From the NCBI RefSeq assembly GCF_001188955.3, contig NZ_JPRF03000097.1:124001-188000 (forward strand): a stretch of DNA of 64,000 nt, given 5' to 3'. Position numbers and translations under genes: made by a program. This document shows, one piece after another, positions 49,211-57,543 of the stretch. This DNA comes from Kitasatospora aureofaciens. GTDB taxonomy: Bacteria > Actinomycetota > Actinomycetes > Streptomycetales > Streptomycetaceae. Below the pieces are notes generated by a model, which saw only the letters and a program-made list of their open reading frames with translations, was not told where the DNA came from and ran no database searches. The first letter of the stretch is position 1; each line of letters begins with the position of its first letter.

Positions 49211-49769
49211 CGGAAGCGGGGGGCGTGGCCAGCAGGTGGTCCAGCACGCGGCCGAAGACGAGCCGCCCGGCGAGCGCCACCGCCGGGTCGAACAGCCGGG
49301 GCAGGCCGGTGATCCGCAGCTCCTCGGCCCAGACCACCTCGCTTCCCGCGCCCACCGTGCCCGCGCCCACCTCGCTTCCCGCGCCCACCTCGCTTCCCGC
49401 GCCCACCGTGCCCGCGCCCACCGTGCCCGCGCCCACCGTGCCCGCGCCCACCTCGCTTCCCGCGCCCACCGTGCCCGCGCCCACCGCGCGGATCCGCAGC
49501 TCGGCGCCGCCGCGCACCACCCGCCCCCGCTTCGCCAACAGGCAGTGCATGGGCGCCACGAGCTCGACCAGTTCCATCGGGTCGTCGAAGCGCAGCGGCC
49601 CGAGGGCCGTCCGCGCCAGGATCACGTCCCCCGGCTGCCGTCCGGTGCCCCGCACCACGCTCACCCGGGTGAACGGCACCCGGTCGCCGTGCCGGGGCCA
49701 GGCGGTGAGCCGCGCCCAGCAGTCGGCGGGCGGCAGCGGGCTGAGACGGGTCAGGACGAAACGGGCCAT
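49200..49769 (-). CDS. SRPBCC family protein with repeat expansion
   Basis: A 189-residue protein. The SRPBCC (START-like) fold is visible as MARFVLTRLSPLPPADCWARLTAWPRHGDRVPFTRVSVV, ILARTALGPLRFDDPMELVE and, after the repeat, VVWAEELRITGLPRLFDPAVALAGRLVFGRVLDHLL. Between the strands GGAELRIRA and VVWAEE a VGAGT/VGAGSE repeat of about 50 residues is inserted. It is encoded by the minisatellite at 49336-49487. The fold binds hydrophobic ligands or acts as a cyclase/aromatase; nothing indicates which. The repeat probably forms a long loop. Confidence 0.8.
   Translation of the reverse strand: MARFVLTRLSPLPPADCWARLTAWPRHGDRVPFTRVSVVRGTGRQPGDVILARTALGPLRFDDPMELVELVAPMHCLLAKRGRVVRGGAELRIRAVGAGTVGAGSEVGAGTVGAGTVGAGTVGAGSEVGAGSEVGAGTVGAGSEVVWAEELRITGLPRLFDPAVALAGRLVFGRVLDHLLATPPASATG
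49336..49487. repeat. mixed 15/18-bp coding minisatellite
   Basis: Units A (15 bases, gcgcccaccgtgccc) and B (18 bases, gcgcccacctcgcttccc) follow in the order partial-B, A, B, B, A, A, A, B, A, partial. Both lengths are multiples of three, so the SRPBCC frame is always kept, with VGAGT or VGAGSE per unit. Confidence 0.95.
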
Positions 49770-49895
49770 ACCGCAGCCTAACCGGGCGACCTGACGCGAT
49801 GAAGCCGTGATCGGGCCGACAGGAACGGTCAAGGCTTGGCAAAGTCCGGTTTCGCCCCTTGGATGTGCCATTGCACATGTCACATCATGCTCCCC

Positions 49896-51536
49896 ATGAG
49901 AAAAGCCATCGCCCTCCTCTCGGCCGCCGCCGCCGTGGCCACCCTCGGCGGGATCGTCGGCCCCGCCGCCTCCGCCGTCGAGCCCGACGGTCCCGACCTG
50001 GTCGACACCGGTCAGGGGAAGCTCGTCTGGAGCTCCTGCAACGACACCACCACCCCGGCGCTCCAGTGCGCCATGCTCGAGGTGCCGGTGGACTACGCCG
50101 ACCCGCGTGGCCGCAAGATCAAGATCAAGCTCAACCGGCTGCCCGCCACCGCCCCCAAGGACAAGCAGCAGGGCCCGATCCTGCTCAACCCGGGCGGCCC
50201 CGGCGACTCCGGGCTCTGGATGCCCGGCTACATCTCCGGGCAGATCCCGGCGGACGTCGCGTCGACCTACGACTGGATCGGGTTCGACCCTCGCGGCACC
50301 AACGGCAGCGACCCGCATGTGGTCTGCGACGCCCACTACTTCGACGCCGAGCGCCCCGACTACCAGGTGGACCAGGGGACTTCGAAGGCGTGGCTGAAGA
50401 AGGCGGCCGGCTACGCCGCCGACTGCGCGGCCGACTGGTCCTGGCTGCTCCCGCACATGACCACCGTCGACAACGCCCGCGACCTGGACAGCATCCGCCG
50501 GGCGCTCGGCGTGACGAAGATCAACTTCTACGGCGGCTCCTGGGGCACCTCGCTCGGTTCCACCTACGGCCAGCTCTTCCCCTCGCACGTGCGCCGGATG
50601 GTGCTGGACAGCATCGTCGGCCCGACCATCAGCTGGTACGACCACAACGTCCTCCAGGACCGGGAGCACCAGCGCCGCTTCGACGCCTTCGCCGACTGGA
50701 CCGCCAAGGCCGACTCCGTCTACCACCTCGGCACCGACGCCAAGGCCGTGGAACAGGCCTACCACCAGGTCGAGGACGCCCTGCGCAAGGAGCCGGCGGA
50801 CGCCGCGCCCTCGACCGGGAAGATCGGCCCCGCCGAGTTCGAGGACACCTTCTACAGCGGCGGCTACAACTTCCTGCGCTGGCCCCGGATGGCCACCGTG
50901 CTCTCCGCCTACCTCAACCAGCACGACACCCGGCCACTGACCATCGCCTACAACAAGTACGCCGCCCCCGGCGCCGACGACGGCGCCTTCCCGGCCTACA
51001 ACGCCGCCCAGTGCACCGAGAACGCCTGGCCGCGCGACTGGGAGTTCTGGAAGAAGGACCAGGCCAAGGTCGACGCCACCGCGCCCTTCTACACCTATAA
51101 CAACATGTGGTACAACGCCGCCTGCATGTTCTGGCCCTACCAGGGCAACCCGGCGGGCCGTCTGAAGATCACCGGCAAGAACCTGCCCCCGGTCCTGCTC
51201 TTCCAGGCCACCGAGGACGCGGCCACGCCGTACCAGGGCGGGCTCGCCATGCACGACGCGCTGCCCGGCTCCAAGCTGGTCGTCCAGGACGGCGGCAGTT
51301 TCCACGAGATCCTGTTCCACGGCAACGCCTGTCTGGACGACACCTTCACCGCCTACCTGCGCGACGGCAGCCTGCCCCAGGGCAAGGGGCGGATCGCCAA
51401 GACCTGCGCCCCCGAGGCCGATCCGACCCCGGTCTACGTGACCCCGCCGCCCGCCACCGCCAAGGCGCTGACGGCCGCCCGGACCGGTCCGCTCCCGCCC
51501 ACCGACCCGGAGGCCGTGCGAGGCGTCCTCCGCTAG
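49896..51536 (+). CDS. secreted alpha/beta hydrolase, tripeptidyl aminopeptidase-like
   Basis: A 546-residue protein from ATG 49896 (ATG 49887 would add three residues). A Sec-type signal peptide MRKAIALLSAAAAVATLGGI ends near ASA/VEP. The peptidase S33/Tap layout follows: VPVDYADPRG, ILLNPGGPGDSG (oxyanion region), FDPRGTNGSD, the nucleophile elbow FYGGSWGTSLGS, and late VLLFQATEDAATPYQG (Asp) and GGSFHEILF (His). Cys residues in CNDTT...CAML suggest an exported, disulphide-bonded protein. Tap-like enzymes remove tripeptides from extracellular protein substrates. A terminator follows at 51592. Confidence 0.9.
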   Translation: MRKAIALLSAAAAVATLGGIVGPAASAVEPDGPDLVDTGQGKLVWSSCNDTTTPALQCAMLEVPVDYADPRGRKIKIKLNRLPATAPKDKQQGPILLNPGGPGDSGLWMPGYISGQIPADVASTYDWIGFDPRGTNGSDPHVVCDAHYFDAERPDYQVDQGTSKAWLKKAAGYAADCAADWSWLLPHMTTVDNARDLDSIRRALGVTKINFYGGSWGTSLGSTYGQLFPSHVRRMVLDSIVGPTISWYDHNVLQDREHQRRFDAFADWTAKADSVYHLGTDAKAVEQAYHQVEDALRKEPADAAPSTGKIGPAEFEDTFYSGGYNFLRWPRMATVLSAYLNQHDTRPLTIAYNKYAAPGADDGAFPAYNAAQCTENAWPRDWEFWKKDQAKVDATAPFYTYNNMWYNAACMFWPYQGNPAGRLKITGKNLPPVLLFQATEDAATPYQGGLAMHDALPGSKLVVQDGGSFHEILFHGNACLDDTFTAYLRDGSLPQGKGRIAKTCAPEADPTPVYVTPPPATAKALTAARTGPLPPTDPEAVRGVLR

Positions 51537-51591
51537 CCAGGGAGCTCCGAGAGACACGCCCTACGGGCTCTCCGACGCCGTGACGGCGCTC

Positions 51592-51625
51592 AGCGGCGCA
51601 GCCGGCGACTCCAGGCTGCGCCGCT
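51592..51625. terminator. bidirectional terminator
   Basis: Perfect 12-base arms AGCGGCGCAGCC and GGCTGCGCCGCT with a 10-base loop, between the converging genes ending at 51536 (+) and 51635 (-). Confidence 0.85.
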
Positions 51626-51634
51626 CGGGCATGG

Positions 51635-52048
51635 TCAGCGGGAGTGGCAGAGCACTCCGGCGACGATCACGAGCGGGAGGGCGGCGAGGGTGACGGCGAG
51701 ACCGGTGCGGACCGGCCCGCTGCGTTTCCAGCCCGCGAGCAGGAGCAGCGCGCCGGCGGGCAGGAAGGCGACGAGGAGCGGCAGGACCAGCAGGAGGAAC
51801 GGCACGGAGACCACGAACTGCAGGCCGAGCAGGACCCCGCCGACGATCCGGCAGGTGCGGCGGAACAGGTAGGGGTTGCGGTAGGAGAGCGGCAGTACGG
51901 TCAGCGCGAGCAGCAGGAACCAGAGCGCGATGGTTTCCCCGTTGACGTCACCGCGCACCAGCGCCCAGGGCGTCAACCAGCTGGCCCCGGCCAGGGCGAC
52001 GATCTGCCACGGGCGGTCGGTGCGCAACGGGACGGGGCGTTCGGTCAT
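51635..52048 (-). CDS. four-helix membrane protein, paralogue of 52103-52516
   Basis: A 137-residue hydrophobic protein. Helices at about IVALAGASWLTPWALV, TIALWFLLLALTVLPLSY, RIVGGVLLGLQFVVSVPFLLLVLPLLV and LALAVTLAALPLVIVAGVL-like positions, with GALLLLAGWKR between. It has the same length as, and shares RPWxIxxxA..W..PW.LV, P...R......G...G.Q...S.P.L, and PAG.LLLLAGWKR with, the gene upstream, so the two are tandem duplicates. No known family. Confidence 0.75.
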   Translation of the reverse strand: MTERPVPLRTDRPWQIVALAGASWLTPWALVRGDVNGETIALWFLLLALTVLPLSYRNPYLFRRTCRIVGGVLLGLQFVVSVPFLLLVLPLLVAFLPAGALLLLAGWKRSGPVRTGLAVTLAALPLVIVAGVLCHSR

Positions 52049-52102
52049 GCTGTCCCTCCGGATGTGTCGGTGAAGGTGGGCGGCCGCACTTCCCGGGCGT
52101 GG

Positions 52103-52516
52103 TCAGTGCGGCGGCCAGAGGGTGGTGAAGCCGGCCAGCACCGGGACGACCAGCAGGAGGGCGGCGAGGGTGCCGCGGGCCAGGGCGCAGCGCTTCCAGC
52201 CCGCGAGCAGCAGGAGGAGGCCGGCCGGGAACAGGATGAGGGCGAACGGCAGCGGGATCAGCAGGTACGGGACGGAGAGCGCGACCTGGGTGCCGAGCAC
52301 CGTCGTGCCGACGGTCAGACAGGCGCGGCGGAAGACCAGCGGGTCCGCGATCGTGAGGGGGACCGTGGTGAGCGCCAGGAACAGGGCCCAGAGGGTGGCG
52401 AGCCACCGGGGCGCGGTCGCGTCCACCAGTACCCAGGGCTGCACCCAGGTGGCTGCGGCGAACAGGGCGATCGGCCAGGGCCTTCCGGCTCGGAAGGCGA
52501 AGAGGTGTACTGACAT
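52103..52516 (-). CDS. four-helix membrane protein, paralogue of 51635-52048
   Basis: A 137-residue protein starting MSVHLFAFRAGRPWPIALFAA. Four hydrophobic segments match those of its tandem paralogue (ATWVQPWVLV, LWALFLALTTVPLTI, VGTTVLGTQVALSVPYLLIPLPFALILF, PAGLLLLLAGWKR then LAALLLVVPVLAGF). The ATG at 52516 lies 19 bases from two TTGAAC-N2-GTTCAA operators, so it is likely repressed by a TetR-type protein. Both paralogues are probably on one transcript, 54 bases apart. Function unknown. Confidence 0.78.
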   Translation of the reverse strand: MSVHLFAFRAGRPWPIALFAAATWVQPWVLVDATAPRWLATLWALFLALTTVPLTIADPLVFRRACLTVGTTVLGTQVALSVPYLLIPLPFALILFPAGLLLLLAGWKRCALARGTLAALLLVVPVLAGFTTLWPPH

Positions 52517-52534
52517 CCGGTCCCCCCGGGGAGG

Positions 52535-52564
52535 TTTGAACGGGTTCAAATTGAACGCGTTCAA
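52535..52564. promoter_or_regulatory. double TTGAAC-N2-GTTCAA operator
   Basis: TTTGAAC-GG-GTTCAAA (52535-52550) directly abuts TTGAAC-GC-GTTCAA (52551-52564). The pair is 19-48 bases before the membrane protein start. The core matches the operator at 47271-47288. Confidence 0.75.
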
Positions 52565-52756
52565 GCTATCCGCCGTGGCTGGCCACCGGCAAGTCCGTCG
52601 GGTTGCGGCGTCGGTCCGCCCGTCGGCGAACCGTGCGCCCCCGGTGCCGTGAGCCGTCCGGTGCGCCCCGGTGTGCGCCGGTGCGCCGGTCGAGTGCATG
52701 CGCTCAAGTCGCCTTGTGAGGCGCGAAGTTGGTGCTTTTCGGCGACGTGGTGGAGC

Positions 52757-53203
52757 ATGGGCGGAGTCCGGTCTGTTGCGGCGCGCCTGCGCCCGGCCGA
52801 GGTGGCACGCGTACGGCGAGAGGAGGCGGATCCCGTGGGTCCGGTGGCACGTCCGTTTCTGGTCCGGGGCAGGGCGGTTCCGCTGGCCAGGTACCTGGCG
52901 GAGGAGGGCATCGAGGGCCTGGTGGCCTGCTCCTGCATCGGCAACGAGGTGACCATCGACCTCGCCGACACCCGGATCCTGGTGAGCCTGGCCGACGTCG
53001 GAGGAGTGGTGGGCCTCACCTTCCACATGGTTCAGGACGGCCCGGCGAAGGCCCGTTCCTGGACGCGCCGACTGCCGAGTGACACCGCCCCGAGGGAACT
53101 CGCGGCGAGCATAGCCCGCGACGTCCGGACCCTGGAGCGCGAACTGGCCCCGCTGCGCCGCCGCCCCCCGGAGGGCACGGAGCGCCGTTGGCCCGCCGTC
53201 TGA
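52757..53203 (+). CDS. hypothetical protein, STAS-like/beta-alpha, unknown
   Basis: A 148-residue protein from ATG 52757; a longer frame from 52649 is less likely. It has a compact middle with strands and helices (RAVPLARYLAEEGIEGLVACSCIGNEVTIDLADTRILVSLADVGGVVGLTFHMV) and a charged helical end (ELAASIARDVRTLERELAPLRRR). No family is recognised. A long inverted repeat follows 16 bases after the stop. Confidence 0.6.
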   Translation: MGGVRSVAARLRPAEVARVRREEADPVGPVARPFLVRGRAVPLARYLAEEGIEGLVACSCIGNEVTIDLADTRILVSLADVGGVVGLTFHMVQDGPAKARSWTRRLPSDTAPRELAASIARDVRTLERELAPLRRRPPEGTERRWPAV

Positions 53204-53218
53204 CCAGGGCGTGTGTCG

Positions 53219-53272
53219 GCCTAGGCCTGTCTTCGAACTCCTGCAGACGCGAGTTCGAAGACAGGCCTAGGC
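53219..53272. repeat. 22-base perfect inverted repeat
   Basis: Arms GCCTAGGCCTGTCTTCGAACTC and its exact complement GAGTTCGAAGACAGGCCTAGGC with a 10-base loop CTGCAGACGC. It begins 16 bases after one gene's stop and ends 8 bases before the GTG of the next. As RNA it would form a very stable hairpin. It could be a terminator for 52757-53203, a control hairpin for 53280, or a protein-binding site. Confidence 0.9.
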
Positions 53273-53279
53273 TGGGGGC

Positions 53280-53639
53280 GTGGACCGTGATCACGCCTAC
53301 CGCGACTACCCGTTCGCCGACGGGCACAACGTGCTCTGGGAGCTGGAGGGTTACGGCTCCGACGACCGTCAGCACTCCTCCCGGCTGCTCGGGCGGGAGG
53401 AGTACCTGCGCATCCGGCACCTCTTCGCGGCCGAACTCGGCGACGACGACTGGATGATGGCGGGCGGGTACCCCGTCCCCGCACAGCTGTGGCGGCCCGT
53501 GCAGGACCTGCTCGGACCGCCCGGCTTCGAGGACGGCCTCGACTACTTCCTCGGCGCCCGCCAGAACCTCCCCGACGGGCGGATCTGGCGGCCCGCCCCC
53601 GACTTCGGCACCCCGCCGGGCCGGACGCCGTCGCCCTGA
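53280..53639 (+). CDS. hypothetical protein, unknown
   Basis: A 119-residue protein from a GTG preceded by GGGGGCG, directly after the long inverted repeat. The sequence is acidic and aromatic-rich (VDRDHAYRDYPFADGHNVLWELEGYGSDDRQHSS; DDDWMMAGGYPVPAQLWRPVQDLL) and looks like a small globular domain. The last 33 codons overlap, tail to tail, the end of the transporter gene. I recognise no family. Confidence 0.65.
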   Translation: MDRDHAYRDYPFADGHNVLWELEGYGSDDRQHSSRLLGREEYLRIRHLFAAELGDDDWMMAGGYPVPAQLWRPVQDLLGPPGFEDGLDYFLGARQNLPDGRIWRPAPDFGTPPGRTPSP

Positions 53640-55171
53640 CCGGGCTTCGGCACCGCCCGGTCGGGCGCGAGCGCGAGGTGGGTCAGTACCGCACCGAGCG
53701 CGGAGAGCGCCGCGAGGACGAGGCCGAGGGTGTGGAAGGCGCTGGTCAACCCCTCCGTCAGGGCCGGGCGGTGGGCTTCGGCCACCTGTCCCTGGACGGC
53801 CTGCCCGGCGATCCGGGCCGCCGCTCCGGTGGGAAGGCCGCTGTCGTTCAACCGGGCGGCGGTGAGCGCGGCGAGCAGGGCGGACGCCCCGGCGACGGCG
53901 ACGGACTCGCCGGTGATCCGCATGGTGTTGAAGATGCCCGCCGCCGCTCCGGCGTTCTCGACCGGCACGGTGCTGACGGCGGCGTTGTCCATGACCCCGA
54001 AGGCCAGTCCCACCCCGGCCCCGAAGGGCAGCAGGGGAAGCGCCAGTTGGAGCCACGATCCGTTGCCGTGCAGGGTGGTCAGGAGCAGGGAGCCGACCGC
54101 GATCAGCGCGGAGGCGCAGGTCAGCACCGCCCGTACCGAGGTGCGCGCGGCCAGTCGGCCGGCGGCGAGCGGCAGCAGCAGGACCGGGGCGGTCATCGGG
54201 AGCAGGAGTAGTCCGCCGGCCAGGGCGGTGCGGCCGGCGACGCCCTGGAGGTAGGCGGGCAGGTAGACCAGGAGGATGACGAAGCCGAGGGTGACCGTGA
54301 AGGGCTGGCAGACCACCGCGAGGAACTCCGGCCGGCGGAGCAGGCGGACGTCGAACATCGCCCGGTCGCCCCGGTGCTGCTCCACCACGGCGAACAGCGC
54401 CACCAGCGCCACCGCCGCGAACATCGGCAGCAGGGTGCTCACCGCGCCCCAGCCCGCGGACCCGGCCCGGACGAAGGCGAAGGACAGACAGGCCAGTCCG
54501 GCGGTGAAGGCGACGGCCCCGGCCAGGTCGAGGGCGGGCCGGTCGGGGGTGCGGGATTCCGGCGCGCGGGTCGCGCACAGCCACGCGGGCACGGACATCA
54601 CGGCGACCAGGGCGAACACCGAGCGCCAGCCGGCCGCTTCGACCAGCGCTCCGGCGACCAGCGGTCCGATCGCCAGGCCCGTGCCGAAGGAGGAGCCGAG
54701 GACCCCGAAGGCCAGCTGCCGGCGCCGCCCGGAGGTGGAGTGGGCCAGCACCGCCCCCGAGGCCAGTACGGCCGCGGCTCCGCATCCCTGGACCGCCCTG
54801 GCCGCATCGGCGAAGGCCATCGACGGCGCCAGCGCGACCAGCAGGGACAGTGCCCCGACCAAGGCGATGCCGGTCAGCAGGACGCGTCGTCGGCCGAGCC
54901 GGTCCGCGAGGCTGCCGGCCGCCAGCGGCAGGGCGGCGAAGGTGATGTTGAAGGCGTTCAGCATCCACTGGGCGGCGCCGACCGAGGAACCCAGGTGTGC
55001 CGCCATGTTCGGCAGGGCGACGGCGGCGCCGGTCACGGAGAACGGCAGCATCATGCTGGCGGACGCGACCGCGACCGCCGTGGGCCAGTAGCCGCGCCCG
55101 CTGTCGTCCGCGGTTCGGGAGCGGTGCGGCCCGGGGCGGCGGGCGGTGGCGAGGGAGGAAGGTGTGGACAT
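53543..55171 (-). CDS. MFS transporter, DHA2 (14-helix) drug exporter type
   Basis: A 542-residue transporter. The first helix SMMLPFSVTGAAVALPNMAA leads into WMLNAFNITFAALPLAAGSLADRLGRRRVLL (motif A, G-x-L-A-D-R-x-G-R-R), then GSSFGTGLAIGPLVAGALVEAAGWRSVF (motif C). About 14 helices are present overall. DHA2 proteins use proton exchange to expel drugs or metabolites. The gene diverges from an XRE regulator (55285), with a palindrome between them. Its last 97 bases overlap the hypothetical gene at 53280. Confidence 0.9.
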   Translation of the reverse strand: MSTPSSLATARRPGPHRSRTADDSGRGYWPTAVAVASASMMLPFSVTGAAVALPNMAAHLGSSVGAAQWMLNAFNITFAALPLAAGSLADRLGRRRVLLTGIALVGALSLLVALAPSMAFADAARAVQGCGAAAVLASGAVLAHSTSGRRRQLAFGVLGSSFGTGLAIGPLVAGALVEAAGWRSVFALVAVMSVPAWLCATRAPESRTPDRPALDLAGAVAFTAGLACLSFAFVRAGSAGWGAVSTLLPMFAAVALVALFAVVEQHRGDRAMFDVRLLRRPEFLAVVCQPFTVTLGFVILLVYLPAYLQGVAGRTALAGGLLLLPMTAPVLLLPLAAGRLAARTSVRAVLTCASALIAVGSLLLTTLHGNGSWLQLALPLLPFGAGVGLAFGVMDNAAVSTVPVENAGAAAGIFNTMRITGESVAVAGASALLAALTAARLNDSGLPTGAAARIAGQAVQGQVAEAHRPALTEGLTSAFHTLGLVLAALSALGAVLTHLALAPDRAVPKPGQGDGVRPGGVPKSGAGRQIRPSGRFWRAPRK

Positions 55172-55214
55172 GCCCCGATCGTCGGCGGGATCCGCCGGGG
55201 CATGAAGTGACCGC

Positions 55215-55229
55215 CGTTCCCTGGGAACG
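55215..55229. promoter_or_regulatory. CGTTCCC-T-GGGAACG palindrome
   Basis: A perfect 15-base palindrome in the 113-base region between the divergent MFS and XRE genes, a likely binding site for the XRE regulator. Confidence 0.55.
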
Positions 55230-55284
55230 ACAGGGCCACCCTCGGGCCGCCGCGCCCCTACCGAAGGCCCCCATACTGGGGCGC

Positions 55285-56142
55285 ATGGCCAACACGAGCA
55301 TGATCACCAGCAGTCTCGGCGACTACCTCCGCGCCCGGCGTGCCCTGGTGTCACCGGCCGACGCGGGCCTGCCGGAGACCGGCCGCCGCCGGGTGCCCGG
55401 CCTGCGCCGCGAGGAGGTCGCGGAACTCGTCGGGCTCAGCGCCGACTACTACGTCCGGCTGGAGCAGGGGCGCGCCGACCGCCCCTCCGACGAGGTGCTG
55501 GACGCGCTCGGCAGGGCGCTGCGGCTCGGGCCCGCCGAGCGCGCCCATCTGTACGACCTGGCCCGGCCACCCCGCAGGGCGTCGGCGAAGGCGGCGACCG
55601 CCGGACGGGGAGAGGCGCTGCGGCCGGCACTGCGGCAGATCGTCGAGGCCATCCCGGTCACCCCGGCCCTGATCATGAACGACCGCAACGACGTCCTGGC
55701 CTGGAACCGGCCGGCCGCCGCCCTGATCGCCGACTTCCCCCGCCTCGCCCCGCCCGAGCGGAACATGGCCCGCCGGATCTTCCTGGACCCGGACGCACGG
55801 GAGGTCCACCTCGACTGGGACGAGGCCGCGCGCACCACCGTCGGCATCCTGCGGATGGCCGCCGGGCGGCACCCGCACGACCCGGAACTCGTGCGCCTGG
55901 TCGGCGAACTGTCCCTGGGCAGCGAGACCTTCCGCCGGCTGTGGGCCGGCCACCACGTGCACGAGAAGAACCACGGCCCCAAGCGCTTCCGGCACCCGTC
56001 GGTCGGAGAGGTCACGCTCGACTACGAGACCTTCCACGTCCCCGGCGCCGCCCACCACCTGCTGGTGGTCTACACGGCCCCGCCCGGCAGCCCCGCCGAG
56101 GAGGCGCTGCACCTCCTCGGCAGCCTCACCGCCTCCGAGTAG
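55285..56142 (+). CDS. XRE-family regulator with MmyB-like ligand domain
   Basis: A 285-residue protein. Residues about 10-85 are a Cro-type helix-turn-helix (LGDYLRARRALVSPADAGLP, RRRVPGLRREEVAELVGLSADYYVRLEQGR). Residues about 110-270 are the MmyB/PAS-like domain (ALRQIVEAIPVTPALIMNDRNDVLAWNRPAAALI...HHVHEKNHGPKRFRHPSVGEVTLDYETF). This is a large actinomycete family, often divergent from an oxidoreductase or transporter it controls. Here the partner is the MFS exporter. Confidence 0.93.
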   Translation: MANTSMITSSLGDYLRARRALVSPADAGLPETGRRRVPGLRREEVAELVGLSADYYVRLEQGRADRPSDEVLDALGRALRLGPAERAHLYDLARPPRRASAKAATAGRGEALRPALRQIVEAIPVTPALIMNDRNDVLAWNRPAAALIADFPRLAPPERNMARRIFLDPDAREVHLDWDEAARTTVGILRMAAGRHPHDPELVRLVGELSLGSETFRRLWAGHHVHEKNHGPKRFRHPSVGEVTLDYETFHVPGAAHHLLVVYTAPPGSPAEEALHLLGSLTASE

Positions 56143-56199
56143 GACCTGTGCGTCCGGTCAGGTGACGATCGGTCGGACAGCTCCTGGCAGTGGGGCCGA

Positions 56200-57543
56200 T
56201 CAGCGCGTCACCAGCCAGGAAAGGCTGCCGGTCAGCTCGGTCCGCAGCGCCGGGTCCGCGACCGCCGGGGTCGGATCGGTGGCGACGGCGGAGAGCAGGT
56301 GCGGCCGGGAACGGGGGCCGGTCAGGTGCAGGGCGTCGAGGTCGAGCGCGGTGCGCCCGCGCAGCCGGGGCTGCTCGCGCCCGTCCAGGTACCAGCGCAG
56401 CACGGTGCCGGGCACCGGGAGGTCGACGGTCAGCCGGTCGGCGGCGGTGAGCCAGCTGCCGACCGGCGTGGGGCTCGTCAGCGGGGTGGCGTGGCGGTAG
56501 AAGCCGGCGATCATCGCCTCCCGCCCGGGCAGGTTGAACTCCCGCCCGAGCGAGCGCATGATCGAGTTCTCGGTCGGCCGGTAGAGCCCCGTGGGGTAGT
56601 AGCCGCCGCCCTGGTAAGTGCCGACCGTCCCGCCGTCGGGGGAGGACTGGCCCAGCCAGCGGGCCCACTTGGTGCCCTGGTCGCTCATCCGGTCGGCGGT
56701 CAGCGTGCTGAGGTTGGCCTCCGGTGGCTCGTCGCCCTGGTAGGTGCCCTGGCCGTCGTAGGCGTACTCGTCGGCCAGCTTGCCCAGTGAGTGCCCGGTC
56801 TCGTGCACCGCGATCTGGCCGGACTTCGCGTTGCCGCCCGCGACGGTGGCTATGCCCTCGTAGCCGACCGGGGACTTGACGTCGTTGTAGCCCGCCCCGC
56901 CGTACTTGGCGCTGTTGGCCACCACGATCACCAGGTCCGCCTGCGGGGCCTTGGCGGCGTAGCGCTCGACCGCCTTCTCGTCCACGCACAGCAGCCGCTC
57001 CACGCCGTCGCACCAGAAGTACGAGCCGAGCGCGGTGTGCCGGACGGTCGCCTGGTCCGGATCGCCGGTGACGCCGGACTCGGGGGAGACCGCGTTCACC
57101 GTCCAGACGTTGAACAGGCGCTGGTAGGTGGCGTACGGCTCGACGGCGGTGATCTCGCGCCACTTCTCGGCGGCGTCGGTGCGGAACTTCTCCTGTTCCT
57201 GGGCGGAGTAGCCGTCGCCGACCACCACAACGTCCAGCTTGGTGGCCGGGTCGCCGTTGCGGACCAGGGCGGTGACCTCGCCGTCGCCGTCGCCGGTCGG
57301 CGCGGCGAGGCCGGCGGGCGGGGCCGCGAGGTAGGGGGAGGCGGCGGGGGCCGTGGCGCGGGAGATGCCGCCGTCCTCGGCGAAGGCCTCCACCTGGCGC
57401 CGGGGCCCGTCCGCCGCCGGTGCGCCGCGCCCGTCCGCCGGTGCGCTCCAGGCGGGGGCGGCGCCGAGCACGGTCGCGGCGAGGGCGGTGGTCAGCAGGG
57501 CGGACGCGGCCCTGCTGACCGTGCTGGTGGTCCTGGTGTGCAC
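56200..57543 (-). CDS. secreted M64 family metallopeptidase
   Basis: A 447-residue protein from a GTG after GGGAGG. The signal peptide has ALLTTALAATVLGAAPAWSA, then a proline/alanine-rich segment. The M64 (IgA peptidase) core has VVVVGDGYSAQEQEKF, LFNVWTVNAVSPESGV, LVIVVANSAKYGGAGY and the zinc motif VHETGHSLGKLADEY with the third ligand Asp/Glu in LADEY. It ends in a beta-rich domain (SWLTAADRLTVDLPVP...RWYLDGREQPRL). It probably degrades extracellular protein. TTGTC-N8-GACAA upstream (57590-57607) is a possible operator. Confidence 0.92.
   Translation of the reverse strand: MHTRTTSTVSRAASALLTTALAATVLGAAPAWSAPADGRGAPAADGPRRQVEAFAEDGGISRATAPAASPYLAAPPAGLAAPTGDGDGEVTALVRNGDPATKLDVVVVGDGYSAQEQEKFRTDAAEKWREITAVEPYATYQRLFNVWTVNAVSPESGVTGDPDQATVRHTALGSYFWCDGVERLLCVDEKAVERYAAKAPQADLVIVVANSAKYGGAGYNDVKSPVGYEGIATVAGGNAKSGQIAVHETGHSLGKLADEYAYDGQGTYQGDEPPEANLSTLTADRMSDQGTKWARWLGQSSPDGGTVGTYQGGGYYPTGLYRPTENSIMRSLGREFNLPGREAMIAGFYRHATPLTSPTPVGSWLTAADRLTVDLPVPGTVLRWYLDGREQPRLRGRTALDLDALHLTGPRSRPHLLSAVATDPTPAVADPALRTELTGSLSWLVTR

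Noticed and set aside
53225..53266. LexA/SOS-box reading of TTCGAACTC...GAGTTCGAA
   Set aside because: Actinobacterial SOS boxes have CGAAC and GTTCG four bases apart; here the halves are about 14 bases apart as part of a much longer inverted repeat.
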